Shown piece after piece: positions 27,283 to 32,500 of a DNA stretch of 32,500 nucleotides. The notes beneath the pieces were generated by a model, which was not told the DNA's origin, did no database searches, and was given only the letters and a program-made list of their open reading frames with translations. Source of the stretch: Dictyostelium firmibasis (taxonomy: Eukaryota; Evosea; Eumycetozoa; Dictyosteliales; Dictyosteliaceae); NCBI GenBank assembly GCA_036169595.1, contig JAVFKY010000007.1, positions 1 to 32,500 of the forward strand, in the 5' to 3' direction. The stretch's first letter is position 1, and each line of letters opens with the position of its first letter. The translations under genes were made by a program, and so were the position numbers.

Positions 27283-29620
27283 CCCTCCGGTTTTTAGTAT
27301 TGATAAGTTCATATTAAAATGACCAATAATCTGGTGCATTCGATTTTATTTGTTATATAACCCGGGAAAAAATTAATTTAAAAATAAAAATAAAAATAAT
27401 TAAAATTTAAATTAAAAAAATATTTTTTTTATTTTTTTATTTTTTTAGATCTTGCGGAGTTTTGAAAAGCCTTATCAACACTCCAAAATAACCATGTCAT
27501 AACAGAACAACAGGCCCTTTCATTATGATAAGGTATCTTCTTGGGTTATATGAGTGTTTTAGATGTTTTTAATCAATAACTATGAAAAAAAAGTAATAAT
27601 GTCATTTTAAATGGTGATTTTTTTTTTTTTTTTTTTTTTTTTATGAGTAAAAATTTTTTTTTTTTTTTTTTTATATGTAAATTTTTATTATGTATTAATA
27701 ATTATTCAAAAAAAAATTAAATAATAAAATATAAAAAAAATAAATATAAATAGGAAATTGTAAATGGTAAATATTTTTTTTTTTTTTACAAAAATTTCAC
27801 TCGCATATTCACAAACGGCTTCTTTCATTTGGCAACTGAGAACATATGTAAATTTTTTGATTTCCATCACTCCACTTCAAGATTTCGTACATCCCACCTA
27901 CCACACTCTCAAATTTTTTTGAAATAAATTTTTGCTGCTCGTCAGGAATATTTTTTTTTATTTTTTATTTTTTTTTATTTTTTTTTTCATTTTTTTTGAA
28001 ACTATACAAATAATAACAATATATATAATAACAAGATTATATTTTACAGGTGCATTAGTTCATTTTAAAATACATTTATATTAATGTACATACAACTTGT
28101 AGATTGACCTATTTTAAAATTTTAAAATAAACAATATTGTATATAAATTTTAAAATAGGTCAATCTACAAGTTATATACATTAATATAAATGTATTTCTT
28201 TTTTTTAAAAAAATTCATACCTACTTAATTTTTAATATATATTCTATTTCTTCATATATAGATGACCATCTGTATCCATAATGGTTGCAGGCCAATATAA
28301 TCTTACTAAAATTTTTGGTAAACAGATGAAGACATTCTTAAAGTAGTACCAGTGTTAGATGAAGAAGAAGGTGTATTTCGTGGTGATGAAGAATAGGTAG
28401 TATTAGTAGCAGTGGCAGTTGTAGTAGTGGTATTGGATGATGAAGCAGGTGTATTAGATGATTGTGATGAAGAAGTAGGTGTATTAGATGATTGTTATGA
28501 AGAAGTAGGTGTATTAGATGATTGTTATGAAGAAGCAGGTGTATTAGATTGTGGTGATGAAGAAGAGGTAGTAGCAGTAGCAGTAGCAGTAGCAGTAGCA
28601 GTAGCAGTAGCAGTAGCAGTAGCAGTAGCAGTAGCAGTAGCAGTAGCAGTAGCAGTAGCAGTAGCAGTAGCAGTAGCAGTAGCAGTAGCAGTAGCAGTAG
28701 CAGTAGCAGTAGCAGTAGCAGTGGTAGGGTAGTGGTGATATTGGATGATCTTGATAAAGAGGCAGGTGTATTCAATGGTGGTGATGATGAAGAGGTAGTA
28801 GAAGTAGTATTGGTATTATTTAAAGAGAGTTTGTTATTGTGATGAAGAAGCAGGAGTATTGGATGATCATGATGAAGAAGCAGGAGTATTAGATGGTGGA
28901 TCAAGAGGTAGTAGCGGTGGTGAAGCAGGAGTAGTGATGATCTTGATGAAGAAGCAGGATTATTGGAAGGTGATGGATGAAGAGGTAGTAGTAGTAGAAG
29001 TGTATTGGTATTATTTAAATCAAATAGATTTCTGAATTCAATATTTGACGATCCAAAAACGTATTAATGGGTGATGCATCATCATCATTATCATATGAAT
29101 AATTGTGATCTTCACTAACCATTTACAAATTGATCATCAATTTTCTCAAAACCAATATCAAAATCAAAGTCAAAATAATAATAATCAAAACTAAAAACAA
29201 TCCAGATGATAACCAGGATGTCTACGAAGACGAAGACGATGAAACAGAGATAGAGATTGGAATGAGGAACTATTTGATCAAATAGTTCCTCAACCCAATC
29301 TTCCATCTCTGTTTCATCGTCTTTATTGTATCAATATTTCAAATATAATACCATTTGTCAAAAAAAATAAAAAAATAAAAAAATAAAAAAAAATAAAAAA
29401 AATAAAAAATAAAAAAAAATAAAAAAAAATAAAAAAAAATAAAAAAATTAATTTTAATTAAAATATGAGATTTTTATTTTTAAAAAACACAAATTTTAAT
29501 TTTTTCGATTTAAATTTTATATTTTTTAATTAAATTATGCCGTTTCGCGTGCAGATCGATTATTTTTGCTGAACAAACCAATGCACCAAAGACACCATAA
29601 AAATACTTTATTTCGGAGGG
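27283..29620 (-). mobile_element. CCCTCCG-ended element copy 2 (inverted, 2,338 bp)
   Basis: Begins CCCTCCGGTTTTTAG and ends mirrored as CCCTCCGAAATAAAG. It is nearly identical to 12558-14912 in opposite orientation. Its flanks (atgtttg | tagctagcaagcaatg) align end to end with the DIRS-B gag-like sequence (atgtttatattcattaaacaatg), so again no bases are duplicated. It contains the same two foldbacks and hexanucleotide repeat. Confidence 0.75.
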
Positions 29621-29657
29621 TAGCTAGCAAGCAATGACTCTGATAGTTGATAATCAG

Positions 29658-30155
29658 CCCTCCGGTTTTTAGTATTGATAAGTTCATATTAAAATGACCA
29701 ATAATCTGGTGCATTCGATTTTATTTGTTATATAACCCGGGAAAAAATTAATTTAAAAATAAAAATAAAAAAAATTAAAATTTAAATTAAAAAAATATTT
29801 TTTTTATTTTTTTATTTTTTTAGATCTTGCGGAGTTTTGAAAAGCCTTATCAACAATCCAAAATAACCATGTCATAACAGAACAACAGGCCCTTTCATTA
29901 TGATAAGGTATCTTCTTGGGTTATATGAGTGTTTTAGATGTTTTTAATCAATAACTATGAAAAAAAAGTAATAATGTCATTTTAAATGGTGATTTTTTTT
30001 TTTTTTTTTTTTTTTTTATGAGTAAAAATTTTTTTTTTTTTTTTTTTTATATGTAAATTTTTATTATGTATTAATAATTATTCAAAAAAAAATTAAATAA
30101 TAAAATATAAAAAAATATAATATAAATAGGAATTGTAAATGGTAAATATTAAAAT
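29658..30155 (-). mobile_element. CCCTCCG-ended element copy 3, truncated
   Basis: Starts CCCTCCGGTTTTTAG only 37 bases after copy 2 ends, in the same orientation, and follows copy 2 closely to about 30150. There the sequence changes to other A/T tracts. The other end is absent. It marks the edge between the mobile-element nest and the host locus. Confidence 0.7.
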
Positions 30156-30513
30156 AATTTTTTTTTTTTTTTTTTTGCATGTAAATTTTTTTTATATTTT
30201 AAAAAAAAAAATAATAAATAGATAAAAAAATAAAAAAAAAAATATAAATTGATTTTGTATTTAAGACCTTAATATTAAAAAATATTAAAAAAAAAAAATT
30301 AAATGAGAAAATAAAAAAAAAAAAAAATATAAATAGAAATTGTAGATCGTAAAAATTCGAAATTGTTTTTTTATTTTTTTTTTTATTTTTTTTTATTTTT
30401 TAAATTTTAAATTAATATACGATCTACAATTTCTATTAATCTCAATATTATACAAAATAGGAAGTAGTCTAAGATGAAAGATTTCTACAAGATTCATAAA
30501 AATATATTCAAAT
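30156..30513. other. A/T-tract intergenic DNA with a 19-bp inverted repeat
   Basis: Long A and T runs. ATAGAAATTGTAGATCGTA (30333-30351) is perfectly mirrored at 30418-30436 with 66 bases between. The host gene starts at 30514. The repeat could be a small foldback element or a transcript hairpin; nothing else is seen. Confidence 0.6.
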
Positions 30514-32092
<1,579 letters not shown>

Positions 32093-32381
32093 GTATGTAT
32101 ATTTTTGGAAGTGTGGGAAGCTGAACAAATAAATTTTTCTTTTTCAATTTTTCAATTTTTTTTTTAAAAATTTTATTTTCAAATCATTCACCTCAAATAA
32201 AACATACTTTACATTATTTATTACTTATTTGTTTATTTTATTTGTTAATTTTATTTTGTGTTTGTTTATTTTTTACAATAATCAATTATAATATATAGTT
32301 TCACGATGTTTTTTGTTTTTTTATAACTATATGCATATATACTAAAGTGTTGTTGTTTTTATTTTTATCCATTAATAAAAG
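32093..32381 (+). other. Possible 289-base intron, or 3' flank of the zinc-finger gene
   Basis: GTATGT at 32093 and AG at 32381 flank AT-rich sequence with no other coding signal. If it is not spliced, the gene ends at 32124 with AATAAA-like sequence (acaaataaatt) just after the stop. Confidence 0.4.
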
Positions 32382-32500
32382 ATGTACCATTTGAACATTT
32401 AGTACGTGACAAGTATTGTAACATGATACCATTCAGCAAATGGGGATATCATTGTACATCTTTAGGTTTAAGTGTACATTATTACAGTATTTCAAGAATT
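32382..32500 (+). CDS. Start of an exon running out of the window
   Basis: An open frame of 39 codons (VPFEHLVRDKYCNMIPFSKW, GYHCTSLGLSVHYYSISRI) with better codon balance than its surroundings. It is in phase with the zinc-finger gene if the intron at 32093-32381 is real; otherwise it belongs to a separate downstream gene. Incomplete. Confidence 0.35.

Larger units (their letters stand above)
19873..29657 (-). mobile_element. DIRS-1-like retroelement C with three nested insertions (fossil)
   Basis: The terminal repeat starts at about 19873 inside transposon copy 4. Parts seen are the recombinase, RT/RNase H with methyltransferase region, and a gag-like ORF. It is interrupted by transposon copy 3 (23031-26390, TSD AAT) and the CCCTCCG element (27283-29620). 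The last 37 bases of DIRS gag-like sequence (29621-29657) end at a further CCCTCCG element. The second end is not seen, so the element is broken by insertions and truncation. Coding parts are otherwise well preserved, which suggests a young age. Confidence 0.85.

Overview
The window looks like nuclear DNA of a dictyostelid social amoeba (Dictyostelium discoideum or a close relative). It is extremely A+T rich, has poly-Asn coding tracts, short AT-rich GT..AG introns, and DIRS-1-type tyrosine-recombinase retroelements. Most of it (about 1.2-30.15 kb) is a nest of mobile elements. Embedded in that nest are three blocks of much more GC-balanced bacterial DNA of chlamydial type (about 1-1208, 2686-8011 without its insertion, and 18073-19540). 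The last 2.3 kb is an ordinary host locus with a poly-Asn zinc-finger gene.

Bacterial blocks. The middle block carries the end of threonyl-tRNA synthetase, a ParA/MinD-like ATPase and a Gp6D-family gene. This order (thrS-parA-gp6D, like CT581-CT582-CT583 of Chlamydia trachomatis) is a chlamydial chromosomal arrangement. A 3,360-bp amoebal DNA transposon sits inside gp6D, with a 3-bp target duplication and the gene resuming in frame beyond it. The bacterial DNA was therefore in the amoeba genome when the transposon jumped. The other blocks hold decaying fragments: an unrecognised ORF, two minus-strand gene tails, a C2H2-finger tail and a PPP-type phosphatase pseudogene.

Mobile elements. (1) DIRS-1-like elements, treated as fossils: a terminal piece (1209-2353), A (about 8012-10219), B (about 11502-17680, both inverted ends, a different end subfamily) and C (about 19873-29657 with insertions). 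(2) A PIF/Harbinger-like DNA transposon with GAGGTGTTT ends and 3-bp AAT/ATT duplications. It encodes a chromodomain-DDE transposase (two exons) and, divergently, a SANT-like partner protein whose first coding exon appears to be four bases. Copies lie at 3692-7051 and 23031-26390 (both look intact), 10220-18072 (broken and split by DIRS-B) and 19541-19872 (fragment); a 332-bp MITE with related ends is at 2354-2685. (3) An unrecognised 2.34-2.36 kb element with CCCTCCG ends, no visible target duplication and two large foldbacks. It is present at 12558-14912, inverted at 27283-29620, and as a partial copy from 29658. Every copy for which a flank can be read lies in DIRS sequence.

Nesting order: chlamydial DNA and DIRS/transposon sequence were brought together first. 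Transposon copy 2 entered DIRS-A, DIRS-B entered transposon copy 2, and a CCCTCCG element entered DIRS-B. DIRS-C entered a transposon fragment, then received transposon copy 3 and two CCCTCCG elements. In D. discoideum such DIRS clusters mark centromeres and heterochromatin, so a chromodomain-bearing transposase that lands in DIRS is a notable combination.
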